From Torymus aiolomorphi (taxonomy: Eukaryota > Arthropoda > Insecta > Hymenoptera > Torymidae), in assembly GCA_036365515.1 (NCBI GenBank), contig CM070874.1:43337083-43401082 (forward strand): DNA of 64,000 nt, given 5' to 3'. Of the stretch, positions 36,862-47,568 are shown piece by piece (position 1 is the stretch's first letter; each line of letters starts with the position of its first letter). A program made the position numbers and the translations under genes. The notes beneath the pieces are model-generated. The model was given only the letters and a program-made list of their open reading frames with translations. It did no database searches and was not told the origin of the DNA.

Positions 36862-37560
36862 TTTAAGTGCCTATAATCGCCACAAGGTCTCCAGGAATTG
36901 TGCTTTTTTAACTCCATATGGAGGGGACTCGCGCAAGGGCTGCTGGAGGGGCCGTAAATGCCTGCCTCAATCCAAGCATCGAATTCAGCTTTCGCCGCTT
37001 TTAGTTTATCTGGACCGAGTCTGCGAGGACGCTCCGATACCGGAGGACCAGAGGTCAAAATGTGGTGGAAAACATCGCTGTTTCTGAGAATTGTGGGTTT
37101 AGAAACACCCGTGATCTCTGGAAAGTCAGCGAGAATCTTTGCACACTCCGAGCTGGGAACAACTGCCAAAACAGAGTCCAACGAAACATCTTTCACAACT
37201 GCGAGAGTGTAAATATTGGTAGACGAGTCGACAAGACGACTTCTTTTATGGTCAACAAGAAGGCCATAGTGAGATAAAAGATCAACACCTATAATGGGAT
37301 GAGGAACATCCGCTATACAAAAGCTCCAGCGAATGGGGCGTCGAACGCCCAGATTAAGTGTAAGCATCGATTCGCCATAGGTACTTATCAAAGAGTTGTT
37401 CGCCGCGAATAGCTTAAAGGAGCTGGGCTTGCCGCATGCCTTAGGATTTGCTGGAACGAGCGAAATGTCCGCAGTATCGATAAGGAACGGCCTACCCGAG
37501 ATGCGATCACGTACATGAAGACGTTTCGATAAATGAGTACCTTCTGAAGACGTCCTCAAC
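36862..37560 (-). pseudogene. E2 protease and start of RT
   Basis: Minus-strand continuation of E2 beyond E3. The retropepsin motif reads LIDTADIS, against LIDTGADIS in E1: the codon for the catalytic-loop Gly is deleted in frame. The rest of the protease and the linker ('SHYGLLVD', 'EITGVSKPT', 'SGPPVSERPRRL') match E1 closely. The frame runs into E3 gag at about 36862. Confidence 0.87.
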
Positions 37561-37571
37561 AGAAGGTTGAG

Positions 37572-38170
37572 TTAGTTTTTTTGCTGAGGGTTTTTCGCTT
37601 GCCACTCAGCATATTTAGAGCACCACTCCCTGCACGATAAAGGGTTATTAGGATATTTCCTATGAGCGAGGCATAAGCCAGAAGGGTTGCGGCTGGAAGA
37701 GCGAGCGCGCCTAGACCTACCTCTAGTTTGAGAGCCAGATGACTCTTTTGAAGAACCCGGATTACAGTCTATTTTCTTTGCCAGGGTCTCAAGCTTTCGT
37801 TCAGGCTTCTGCTCAAGGCGCTTGAAGGCAACTTCAGCATCAAAAGAGCTAGGCTTGTTTGAAGGAACGGCGCTGACCTGATGGTCAGAATTGCCGGAAG
37901 CCTCAGCGAGTTTGTCGGCTACCTCCGCGAGTTTATTGAGATCAGTAATATCTGTAGCGACAAGAATCGAACGGTGATGTGGGGAAATTTGGTCGAGAAA
38001 GACGGACTGAATAATTTTGTCGTCACAGGAGCCAGGATTGAGGCCACAACGCCTTTGAAGGATTCTCGTAGGCTTGCCATCGGTCATCACTTCCTCCTTT
38101 AAAAGTTTGCGCAGGTTATGTTCAGCCGAGCTAGCAAAAGTTGAAATGAGGCGTTCTTTTACCTGTTTGT
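37572..38170 (-). pseudogene. E2 gag, C-terminal part
   Basis: Matches the C-terminal half of E1 gag, with the Cys/His motif 'CLAHRKYPNNPLSCREWC' open to the stop at 37572. Its N-terminal half is missing: sequence homologous to E1 28283 to about 29150 is absent and replaced by the DNA-transposon fragment at 38171-40130. Confidence 0.85.
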
Positions 38171-40130
38171 ATATGCATCATTCCATGTCAGATTTACATT
38201 GATGTTTTTTTTTATGAATGAAATATTTTTTTTATGAATCTTCATAAAAAGATATTCGATACGTATTTTTTTATTTTTCTTTTAACCTCATAATTTTAGA
38301 CTTATGATTTTTCGAAATTTAGGGTTATAACAAAGGAACTTTTTGTGAAACGCTTGCATTTCAATGAATTATCATTGTAAAAAATTCTTTCAGAAAAGGA
38401 AAAGTTAGGATTTTTTCTCAACTTTTCAGAAACAAAAATTTGTTAAGGATTTTTGCTCTGTTAAAATTTTATGAAATAAAGGAAAAAATTTCCGATAATG
38501 AAATGACGTTTAGTTTAAAAGTTATAAGCAAATTAAAAGCACCGCGCGCTAAGTCTGCCATGAACGATATCGAGCGTCTAATTTTTTGTTTGTATGTATC
38601 TATTAGTTACGTATTGTATCTCTAATAAAGTTCGCTTTTTTCGTCATTTACATGATGTCGTCTGTAAGATTTAAGTCCCGTTGTTGCAATCCTTTTAGAG
38701 AATCATTACATTCTGGACGAAGTCCAGAATCTGAATCAATGTTGAAAAAAAAAGACTGTTTGAAGGCAAATGATGTCTTATGTCCGTCGTGCAGGTTACG
38801 CATCGGAAAAATGACTTCTAAAGGTTCTAGTATTTAATTTTTTTTAATATCATTCTAAGAATGATAATCTAATTATTTACAATTTAGAAGAGACGCGTTA
38901 TACAATTGAATCAGAGTCAGAATCAGATTCATGCGACAGTCCTTTAGTTTCGAGTGATGAATCGGATGAAGGTGACTCGGATGATTCTTCTCTTTACAGT
39001 GATATATCAGATGTAAGTTAGAATTGCAACTATTATTAGCTTAAAACTATTAGAGTAAAACAAGCTATCGAGTTATTTCTCTCTCTTATATACAAAGAGC
39101 GATCTAAAGATTCCTGACACAATGATTTCCCGATGGAAGAAAAAATTTCACCATAAAAAAACCCCAATGAATGAAAAATTGCAACTATTGACACTCTTGC
39201 CCTTGCAATATAGTCATATGCCGCTAAAATTATGGGGACATCTCGTTACATGATTCGTAAAGCTAGGCAATCGATTTTACAAAAAGGAATTTTGTCGGTG
39301 CCCAATCCAAATAAAGGTATGCTAATAATCCGTTTATGTGAAAAAATAAAATATCAACTATATTTTTGTACTTTACAATTGTTTTATTCAGGAAAATCTT
39401 TATCTGCTTCAAAAAAACTGAAAGTTAAACAGTTTTATGAATCAGACGATGTAAGCTCTGTAATGCCAGGTCAAAAAGATACAAAATCTGTCAAAATTAA
39501 TGGCCAAGAATCGGTGTATCAAAAGCGACTGATAATGGGAAATCTCAAAGAAAATTTTAAGAAATTCAAGTTTGAAAATCCTCATATAAAAATCGGCTTC
39601 TCGAGTTTTGCTACCTTGAGACCAGCGCATTGTGTATTAGCAGGCGCAGGCGGTATGCATTCAGTTTGCGTATGTCCCATTCATGAAAATATGAAATTAA
39701 TCGCATTGGGTAATCAAATTATTACTTTATATCCGTAAAAACGATATCACTATCTTGAAAATTGTTTGTTTCTATTTTATCTTAAATATTTTAATAACAT
39801 CCTAAATCTTATTGTACAGAATTAAACAAGTGATATCGTTATTATTTATTTGCAAAAACCATGAAAATTAAAGTTCTTACATCTGAAATAATTTTTCATA
39901 GGGAGTCATATTGTAAAGTTAATGAAAGAGGAAAATTATAAAGTCGGACATTATCAAGATATATTATTGCTACTATTGTACCAAAATCCTAATTACAAAT
40001 GCTAAAACTTACAATTAGAATTATGTAAACCGCAAGAAAAGCTAAGAGAAGCCACTTCCTCGCTTAAAAAAAATTTTAAACGCGTGAGTTCCTTGAAATA
40101 AAAAAAAAATTAAATACGTGTGTCACCAAA
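38171..40130 (+). mobile_element. DNA-transposon fragment related to the 46.6-kb element
   Basis: Interrupts E2 between gag and leader. It encodes an N-terminally conserved relative of the ORF at 47569 but shares no visible terminal repeats with it. I could not find TIRs or a target duplication, and about 870 bp of E2 is missing at the site, so this may be insertion plus deletion. Confidence 0.65.
38652..39738 (+). pseudogene. Unclassified transposase-like gene, intron-bearing and truncated
   Basis: Exon-like pieces with splice signals: 38652 to about 38830 (RCCNPF and CPSCR zinc-ligand-like Cys pairs); about 38888-39013 (Glu/Ser/Asp-rich, ending at a GTAAGT donor); about 39101-39290 ('NEKLQLLTLLP'); and about 39392-39738 ('KQFYESDD', 'YQKRLIMGNL', 'HSVCVCPIHENMK'). 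These match the ORF at 47569-48453 in the same order ('CCNPF', 'NEKMLLLKLLP', 'KLFYQNDD', 'YVQKRLVLYNL', 'HSVCVCIYHQNVK'). The catalytic C-terminal half present at 48462-49427 is missing. The relative at 47 kb has no introns in this region. Confidence 0.7.
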
Positions 40131-40136
40131 AACACT

Positions 40137-40432
40137 AAAAGGTTTTCGAGTCACCTCGCGCGAGAGCGAACTTGAAAACACGAAAGCACGCGAATATCAA
40201 AATGGCCGCCAAGATGGCTGTGAAGTTCTTAGAACGCGTGACCGTCGCGCGCGAGTTTCGCGGAATTCAAAATCTCGCGAGTAAACACGCGCCGAACGAG
40301 AACAATTCTCGGAATACAAAAATGCGCGCACGCGTGATTTTCACTGACCTCGCAGGTCACGCACGCATATCTTCAAGAATTACGCTGTGAGGAATTCTGG
40401 AGACTAGCCGCTTCGGAGAAGACTCGACGAAA
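40137..40432 (-). mobile_element. E2 leader fragment
   Basis: Matches E1 leader about 29155-29450 ('aaaatggccgccaagatggc', 'ctcgcgagtaaac', 'ggagaagactcgacga'). It stops abruptly at 40432; the 5' LTR of E2 is not in the window. Confidence 0.75.
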
Positions 40433-40491
40433 AAAGTTTAAATTTCAATCAAAACCCGAAGGGGGAGGTGATGATCATAATGCTCCATTTA

Positions 40492-40723
40492 CAACCTCAC
40501 GCAAAAACTGTGCGTGCACGCAAATCTCACTAGATTTTGCTAGAGCTAGTTGTGCAACCAACCTTGACTAAAAATTGCCACACTTTGTCTCCAGAAAACC
40601 ATCCAAGAATTGTTTATTTGAGGTTAGAGAACAGTTTTGATTTTTAACCAAGGTTGGTTGCACTCCTTATTCTAGCGAAATCTAGTGAAATTTGCGTGCA
40701 CGCACAGTTTTTGCGTGAGGTTG
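40492..40723. mobile_element. 232-bp TA-flanked MITE
   Basis: The ends CAACCTCACGCAAAAACTG and its inverse are flanked by TA on both sides (40490-40491 and 40724-40725). Arms stay similar for about 75 bases ('gtgcgtgcacgcaaat', 'ttgcaaccaaccttg'-like). TA duplication suggests mobilisation by a Tc1/mariner-type transposase. Confidence 0.88.
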
Positions 40724-40765
40724 TAGAAGTCTCTTGAACGATCTCGCGACTATACTTGTACATCG

Positions 40766-40850
40766 GAGCGGTCGTCGTGAGCGCTAAGGCATGGTATGCC
40801 TTTGCGCAACCTTTTGGCCTCGCGGTCTTAGGTTCGAATCATGATTGATG
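40766..40850 (+). repeat. tRNA-like sequence (degenerate tRNA or SINE head)
   Basis: A good internal B box GGTTCGAATC at 40831-40840, a weak A-box-like 'TGAGCGCTAAGGC' about 50 bases upstream, and a long T run just after. The acceptor and T stems do not pair well, so it is not a functional tRNA. A tRNA-derived SINE head or pseudo-tRNA is the likely origin. Confidence 0.4.
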
Positions 40851-41668
40851 TATTTTTTTTTCTTTTTTTTTGTCACATTAACTTTTTTTATTGTTTCTAG
40901 TCACTAAAGCCAATTTTTAATGAATTTTTTGTTTATACTAAAGGGAAAACTATTATTCAATCAATCGAAAAAATAAAAAATTTAAATGAAAAAGAAAATA
41001 GTACACTTAAAATATATGTATCCATTAATGTAATCAAACAACACGAATTAACACATTTTTGTAACGTCAATATATTATGTCTACATATTTTGTACTTAAT
41101 GCAGTGTTTTTCTCATAGCTTATAGATGACTATATATTAGACCTTTTGTTTATATATAATTATAAAAAATTTATTATTCTACGTTCAGCTAATGTTAGTT
41201 ATAATTGAAAGTTATATTTAAAAATTAAATTGTATAGTTTTATTCTAAAATATTCATAGCTACTGAAAAATGAAAAAAATTATAGTCAACTGTAACGGAC
41301 GCCGATATAAGTTATGAGAATCACGTATACGGCGTTGCGAGATTCGAATTTCGCGCGCTTGCACGTATCATGAGTGATACCGCGCCACGCGGCGTGTGAA
41401 TGAGGCAGATGGAGAAGAAGACGAAGCCGCCGCGCCGCTACCGATGCGACGCCGCGGCCATGTTGTTGACCGCCGTGACACGCGAAGTAGCCGTCCGTCA
41501 CCGCTGCGCATCCTGCGGAGTCGAGTGTGTGTGCCACGCCTCCACCGCTGCAATCACCACCTCCACCCAGCCGAAAAATAATTAAAAATTGAAAAAACAA
41601 AAATACCGTTTTTTAGATTTTGATTTGCTCATTCTGATAATGTTTGTCCCGTAATTAGCTCATTTTTA
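40851..41668. other. Region without a supported gene; GC-rich island at ~41290-41575
   Basis: AT-rich sequence, then an abrupt GC-rich block beginning 'tgtaacggacgccg'. Its short frames exist on both strands and look like composition artefacts. The start resembles an LTR end (TGTAACGG), but I found no inverse end. Confidence 0.45.
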
Positions 41669-42813
41669 TTGGGTATACAAATAAGTTTCCGCCGTTTTCA
41701 AGAGATGGCTCCACCGACAAGATTACTTTGAAATCGTCAGATGTAAAATGTCACATAGAAGGTTATGGCAACAACATAACCTTAAAATACTATTGACTTT
41801 GTATTGGCAGTATACATTTTTTTTTGTTCGAAAATGTCGAGTTTTGTACCGAATAAGCGTCATTTGCGGGAAGTTTTGATTTATTTATTTCATTTAAAGA
41901 AATCTGCTGCTGAGGCGCATCGGTCGCTTGTAGAAGTTTACGGTGATGCGGTTTAAGTGAGAGAAGTTGTCGTGAGTGGTTTCAAAAGTTTAAAAACGGC
42001 GAGTTTAACGTGGAAGATAAAGAACGCGAAAGAAGGCCAGTCAAGTTTGAAGACGCTGAGTTAGAGGCATTATTGGACCAAGATTCATGCCAAACTGAAG
42101 AGCAGCTCGCAGAAAGCTTGGAGGTGACTCAGCAAGCGATTTCACACCGTTTCAAGACCATTGGTATGGTACAAAAGCAAGGAAATTGGGTTCCGCATGA
42201 ACTGAAACCCAGAGACGTCGATCGCCCTCTTTTCACGTGCGAACAACTTCTCCAAACACAAAGTCGAAAGGGTTTTTTGCATCGAATAGTGACGGGGGAT
42301 TAAAAGTTGATCTACTACGACAACCCAAAGCGTGGGAAATCATGGGGTAAGCCCGGCCATGTACCAACTTCAACGGCCAAACCGAATATTTATGGCAAAA
42401 AGTTAATGTTGTGCATTTGGTGGGATCAGCTCGGAGTAATCTATTACTAGCTACTCCAGCCTAACGAAACTATCACTGGAGAACGTTATCAACAGCAACT
42501 GTTGCAATTGAGCACAGAATTGAAGCTTAAATGCCCCTAATATGCCAAAAGACATGACAAAGTGATTTTTCAGCACGACAACGCTCGGCCACATGTTGCA
42601 AAAGTCGTCAAGGATACTTTGGAAGCTTTACAATGGGATGTCTTACCCCACCCGCCGTATTCACCAGACATTGCTCCTTCGAACTATCACTTGTTCTGGT
42701 CGATGGCTACCCAAAAAATAGGCGGGAGAAGCGACTTCCACGCAGATAAACGGTGGCTCGCCGACGGGCTACCGATTATGAAATAATTCTTTATTAAATA
42801 ATTCGATACCCAA
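41669..42813 (+). pseudogene. Mariner transposon, inactivated (DD34D family)
   Basis: Starts TTGGGTATACAAATAAG after a TA at 41667-41668; the right end near 42805-42813 reads GATACCCAA and is eroded. The transposase starts at about 41834. It has a helix-turn-helix N-terminus ('EEQLAESLEVTQQAISHR'), the first catalytic Asp in 'HRIVTGD', the second in 'FQHDNARPH', and 'YSPDIAPSNYHLF' 34 residues on. There the third catalytic position is Asn instead of Asp. Stops and frameshifts occur near 41953, 42301, 42449 and 42538. Dead on several counts. Confidence 0.9.
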
Positions 42814-43326
42814 ATAAGCTTTGAGGACGAGGTCAACGGAAAAGTGGAAGCGCGGAGACGGGTTGATAAATTAATTTTAAAGTACGGGAGATTCTCAATA
42901 CTATTACAAATCCACAAACATACGGAAAACAAGTGCGAAATATGTAGAAATGATGACACGGCGCAAATACAGTATGATAACTAGATTTTTAATTAAAAAT
43001 TCACGAGTAAACAGTTCCCTGCATATTTGGGTTTCCTATCCTTTCACTTTCTTGTAAATATATTATATTTCATGTAAGAGGGTTAAATCAAGGATCAAGC
43101 ATTTATTACACTATTCAATATTGTTAAAAATATTGCTCAAGCTTAATTGGCACTTAATGAAACAAACGACTATATTTTAAAAGATAAATAAATAATGTTT
43201 ATAAAAAGATTTATTATGCTATTACTTTGAGTGATTGTTTATACAAAAAAGAAATTAGTACGGCATGAAATTCTTTTGGTTTCCAATTCAATTAGCTTGT
43301 TTTAAATAATATGTCACATGCTATCG
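42814..43326. other. Spacer without a supported gene
   Basis: AT-rich; no ORF with recognisable motifs. The minus-strand frame at 42687-42959 overlaps the mariner end and is not supported. Confidence 0.5.
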
Positions 43327-43909
43327 CCCAACAGGTATCAATCTCCAATGCCGAGGTATCAATCTTTCATCAACCACTACAGCAACTGTTCCATGCAAAG
43401 CACCGCTATCAATCACAATGCAAGTCTAGTCGTCTAGCATAGCACATGCTGAAAGTGGCTTGGGAACTAGACCGGCACTGCAAAAGAAAATGATGAGATA
43501 GTTTCCTCTTTAGATTATTAAATTTTGTTAAGACTGAAAAAGTAGTAAATTGTCTGCTTACCTAGCTATTTCAACTTCTTGAAATAGATAATGTAAAAGT
43601 TGTTTCCTAAGTAATGGATCTATAGGTAATGTTTTACAGAACATAAGAACTGCATTTGGTTTCCTCAAAGTTTCTGTCAAAACCATTTGACGGAACAGAT
43701 GATCGCCAAATTGAGAATGTACCATCAATAAGGAGAGCTTCAGCAGGGTTATCTATATTAAGTATTCCAAATACTTGCTTGGTATCAGTACAATAACCAT
43801 GAATTAATTTATCATAAATTGGATTACAACGTGTATAACAAGTTGCATCATTGATGTAAGACGCAGAATGGTCCACTGCCAAGTCGGATTTTAGTAGATT
43901 CCGGCTCAA
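43327..43909 (-). pseudogene. Actin-related-protein (ARP)-like remnant
   Basis: Two minus-strand exons with splice signals: one ending at 43562 (donor GTAAGC) and one starting at 43477 (acceptor TTTTGCAG). The pieces 'NAVLMFCKTLPIDPLLRKQL', 'AGLVPKPLSA' and 'CIVIDSGALHGTV' line up with the actin-fold segment that ends in the phosphate-binding 'VLDSGDG' loop. An in-frame TAG precedes 'TCIVIDSG', and a frameshift near 43700 separates the upstream part. Which ARP it derives from is unclear; it is not the Actr10 found at 62 kb, since both cover the same part of the fold with different sequence. Upstream it is joined to repeat-gene sequence at about 43885. Confidence 0.55.
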
Positions 43910-46630
43910 AAAGTTTAAACAATTTTACAATTGATTTCTTTGTTACAACTTTTCTTTCAGATTTTTCGTCCACTGCGTGGACGAAATAAAGAAATAATTT
44001 TTATTGAAGACAATTCTTTTGCACTAAAGAGATCTTTACTATTACATTCTTCTCCAAATTCTACAGTTTCTTCATGTAAATAAAAATTTTTATTGAAGAC
44101 AATTCATTTGCATTAAAGAGATCTTTACTATTACATTCTTTTTCTAATTCTCTAGTATCTTTATTTTGATTTTTATTATCTTGCATATGATGAGCATCTT
44201 CTGTACCATTATCATTTTCATCACAATTAACATCTTCCATTTCACTAAATGATTTTTCTTCATCTGTCTCATCATCAAGATCATTACCACCATCCCAATC
44301 TATTTTTGTATACTTCTTTTTTCATCTTTCTGATACTAATAAATGCTCATTATTCTCTTTTCTTTTTCTTAGAATATTTAACTTATTGCCTTTTAAGTTC
44401 TGGTTATTAATTGCAGCCCTTGCCAACTTCATATCTGCATCTATAGTTCTACAATGTCTAATAAAAGATTTATCCACTCTTTGTATACCCCTAGAGATGA
44501 TTTTGTTTGTGCAAAATATGTTTCAGAACGTGTTGATGTGGTTACTAGACGAGAGTTTTTAAAATGGTTTTGCATGACATTTGTTCAGCATGGAAATTCG
44601 GAGCATAACTCACATAATCGATCTCCAAAGTTTGGTAAATAATAATCATTATTTATCATTTCCTAGTTTATTTGTTTTTTTCTATATCAATTATATTTTT
44701 TACACTCAGCTTAATGCCATTAATATACTTGGACGTTTTTCTTTTCTTTTTTTTGATGATTTATTTTCTAGATTTTTTGACTCTGAAACTTTCATTGTTT
44801 TTGTGTCCTTTTAATCCTGAGGTATTAGAATTACATTGGAACGTTTCAATTATTTGTATGATGTCTTCAAGAGCTTCATGACATGAAGGTGTATAATGCT
44901 GGCTATATGCAACTATGAATAAGTTTTTTAAAAATTTATAAAAATTTTCTAAGGAATCAAGGGTAATCATAAATCCAACACACCTCTTAAAAATTTGCTG
45001 TACTTTAGAATCGGTATGTAAGAAGCAAGGCCATTTGGTAACTGCATGTTGTAGGTGTAATATCAGTTCTCAGTTGCGTTCGTAATTTAATTTTTCTAGC
45101 ATCTTGCTCACCTAAAAGTATGCTTAAACAAACATCATTGTACTCACTGAAAGTCATAATGTTAAAACTAAGACAAATTGCATTTTGCAAAGCTTTGCCC
45201 ATATCTGTGACCATTTCCCTCGGTACTGTAGCACCTGAAACTCTCCAGTTTAGAAGCCAAAAATTATAAAAAGATGTGTCATTTTTTCTGATAAAAATTG
45301 TGCTGCGGTCACAATCATGTTGTCAATGTGAGTAACAATCTTATTTAAGTATATGTCACTACTCTCTCCTCCTGGCCTTTTAATTCTGAAACAGTCCTAT
45401 AGCATCTAGAGATACAGGATTTTTTAATAATTGTGCAATGTCATTATACATACTGGTCTGCTCTAGAGACCAGTACATAAGGAAAAATTGATTGTATCCT
45501 ATGTTTCGCACATATTTGCAGTATTCCACACACTGGAATATCTTGTCAAATGAAGTAAATATACTATCTTTTGATTTAATATCTAAGACATCGTTTATTT
45601 CATCATTCTTAGCTCTGCTCAGAGATGGTAATGTGTACAGCATTGGTGGCTCGGAGTTACCGTCTTTTTTTACAGTCTTCCGTTTCTCACCTTACAATCT
45701 TACCTTTTTCACGTTAGGTAAGCCCTGAGAATCTCTTGTACTGACTTCAAATTTTGCTGGCTCGCCTTCTAATGGTGCCCTGGCGCAGATTATTTCCATT
45801 GAATTGTAGTAGCAATTTGTATAATACCCGAATATTCTGACAAATACATCGGTGTCATTAACACTGTGTCTTTTGAAAGAAAAAGCACAAGGTAATTTTT
45901 TATTAATCCAAATTAGGTCTTTTATGACATCAGTCTACCCTGGTTGCAAAATTTTCTTTTCATCATTGTTTTTTAAAGTTTTTTTATAGGTACTATTTTG
46001 GACCAGCTTTCAGATGGTATTTCAATATCAAATATTAAGGTGATGTTAAATACCGACATAATTTTTAAACAAGTACATCTTATGAAAATACCAATAGAAT
46101 CATCAAAAAAAAAAATCTGAGTATAGTGTTAACATATACGGAGCGCTTAACAAACGTGATTTTTAAAAAAAAATATAAAAATTTATTTAATTAAATAAAA
46201 ACCGTACTGTCGGTAAGTAGGAATCTGCAATTGACCTACTTTTCAAACGAGCATATCTAACGAAAATGCTAATAGAATCACTAAAAAAAAATTCCTGGAT
46301 ATAGTGTTTATGTGTACGGAGCGCTTGACAAAATTTGTTTTCCGAATAAATGCTTGAATGTTGATTTAAAAAATATTGAAATTCACGGTTTTACATGGCC
46401 TTAATTCTTCATTTTTCTTTTTTCTTTTTCTGCAGATTTTCTTTTGACTCTTCTTTATCAGATTTGAATGATAAATTTTCTACTTTACTTTCACCTTCAC
46501 TTTCACTGTATTTTTCTAATCCTTTTGTTTTCCTATAGCTTGTTGCAATATTGTGCCTATCTTTTTATCTATAATAAAAAATAAATTTACCGGTTTGATC
46601 CGATTGCCTAATAAATTACACACTTCTACA
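43885..46630 (-). pseudogene. Decayed repeat gene, copy A, downstream part
   Basis: Minus-strand fragments of one unidentified protein: 46625-46430 ('NIATSYRKTKGLEKYSESEG', Ser/Glu/Lys-rich), 45643-45380, 45214-45005, 44970-44761, an Asp/Glu-rich part near 44330-44090, and 43980-43885 ('VVTKKSIVKLFKLFEPES'). They are separated by stops and frameshifts. 46625-46430 continues across the TA transposon into 50274, and copy B is at 63698 to the window end. Probably a mobile-element protein; no catalytic motif is convincing, so I assign no function. Confidence 0.5.
44000..44165. repeat. ~86-bp tandem duplication
   Basis: 'ttattgaagacaattc..aaagagatctttactattac' occurs at about 44003 and 44088 in direct order, within the acidic part of the repeat gene. 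Confidence 0.7.
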
Positions 46631-46632
46631 TA

Positions 46633-47351
46633 TGGGAGCGTCCGCCAGAAACCAACCAGCGGGGGCGCGGGACGCATTTTTCATGCAAAACACGCTCTGT
46701 TCAACTCGCTTGTAATCGTATTCTGAGTCTCTCAGAAAAAAAAAAGATATATATCGATAGATTTTTTCCTGCTCTTTCCAATGATACTATTGTTTTTACT
46801 CCGAAACACTTTCTTCTGGTCGGAAATTCGAGTGGAAAGTTCAGAACCATTTTTCTTAAAGTATAACATGTTGTTCTTCAAAATGCATAGGACCATTCGA
46901 AAGTACAAGTCTTAAACTACAAAACCCTAAATTTTCAAATTGGAGAAATGAAGGGCTCGTAACAACAGTAACAAGATTAAAAAGACAGCGGTGAGTGGCC
47001 GCGCGTGCTCCTCGCGCTGCGCTCGGACGCGCCGCACGCTCGGGCTTGGTATAATGAACTCGTAATCGTATTTAGAGTCTCTCAGAAAAAACAAAAGACA
47101 TGTATCGATAGATTTTTTCCTGCTCTTTCCAATGGTGCTATTCTTTTTACTCCCAAACACTTTCTTCTGGTCGGAAATTCGAGTGGAAAGTTCAGAACCA
47201 TTTTTCTTAAAGTATAACATGTTGTTCTTCAAAATGCATAGCACCATTCGAAAGTATAAGTTATAAGCTACAAAACCCTACATTTTCAAGTTGGAGAAAT
47301 GTAGAGCTCAAAAGTAATAAGATTGAAAAGACAGCGGCGAGCGGCCGCGTG
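46633..47351 (+). repeat. Left TIR of the TA transposon, two ~350-bp modules
   Basis: 'taatcgtatt..agagtctctcagaaaa' recurs at 46713 and 47063 (period 350), followed in each module by 'tcgatagattttttcctgct', 'ttcttctggtcggaaattcg' and 'acaaaaccctaaattttcaa'-like blocks. Short open frames across it are not supported. Confidence 0.9.
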
Positions 47352-47568
47352 AAATCTGTTCTGCTCTTGGACGCGCCTCTGTATGCGTATATATCTATTA
47401 TACTTTAATCGTTGCATCATTTTCACTTGTTATCATTTCTGCCACTAGAGGGACCACAGAGTCGTTCCCAATACCTAAAAAAAGCTCCTTGGAAGGTATT
47501 TATCACCCACTGCAAATGTTTTCTTTCTCAATATTTATTATTTTCATAATAAAAAAAAAAACTTTAAA

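Noticed and set aside
40766..40850. Functional tRNA gene
   Set aside because: The B box is good, but acceptor and T stems do not pair; kept only as tRNA-like repeat.
41286..41600. Gly/Ala-rich minus-strand frame
   Set aside because: Three other frames are open over the same GC-rich block and no motif is recognisable.
43634..43909. 'LLIDGTF' read as the first catalytic motif of a MULE transposase
   Set aside because: The overlapping frame fits an actin-related protein along a longer stretch and connects across splice sites; the MULE motif is isolated.
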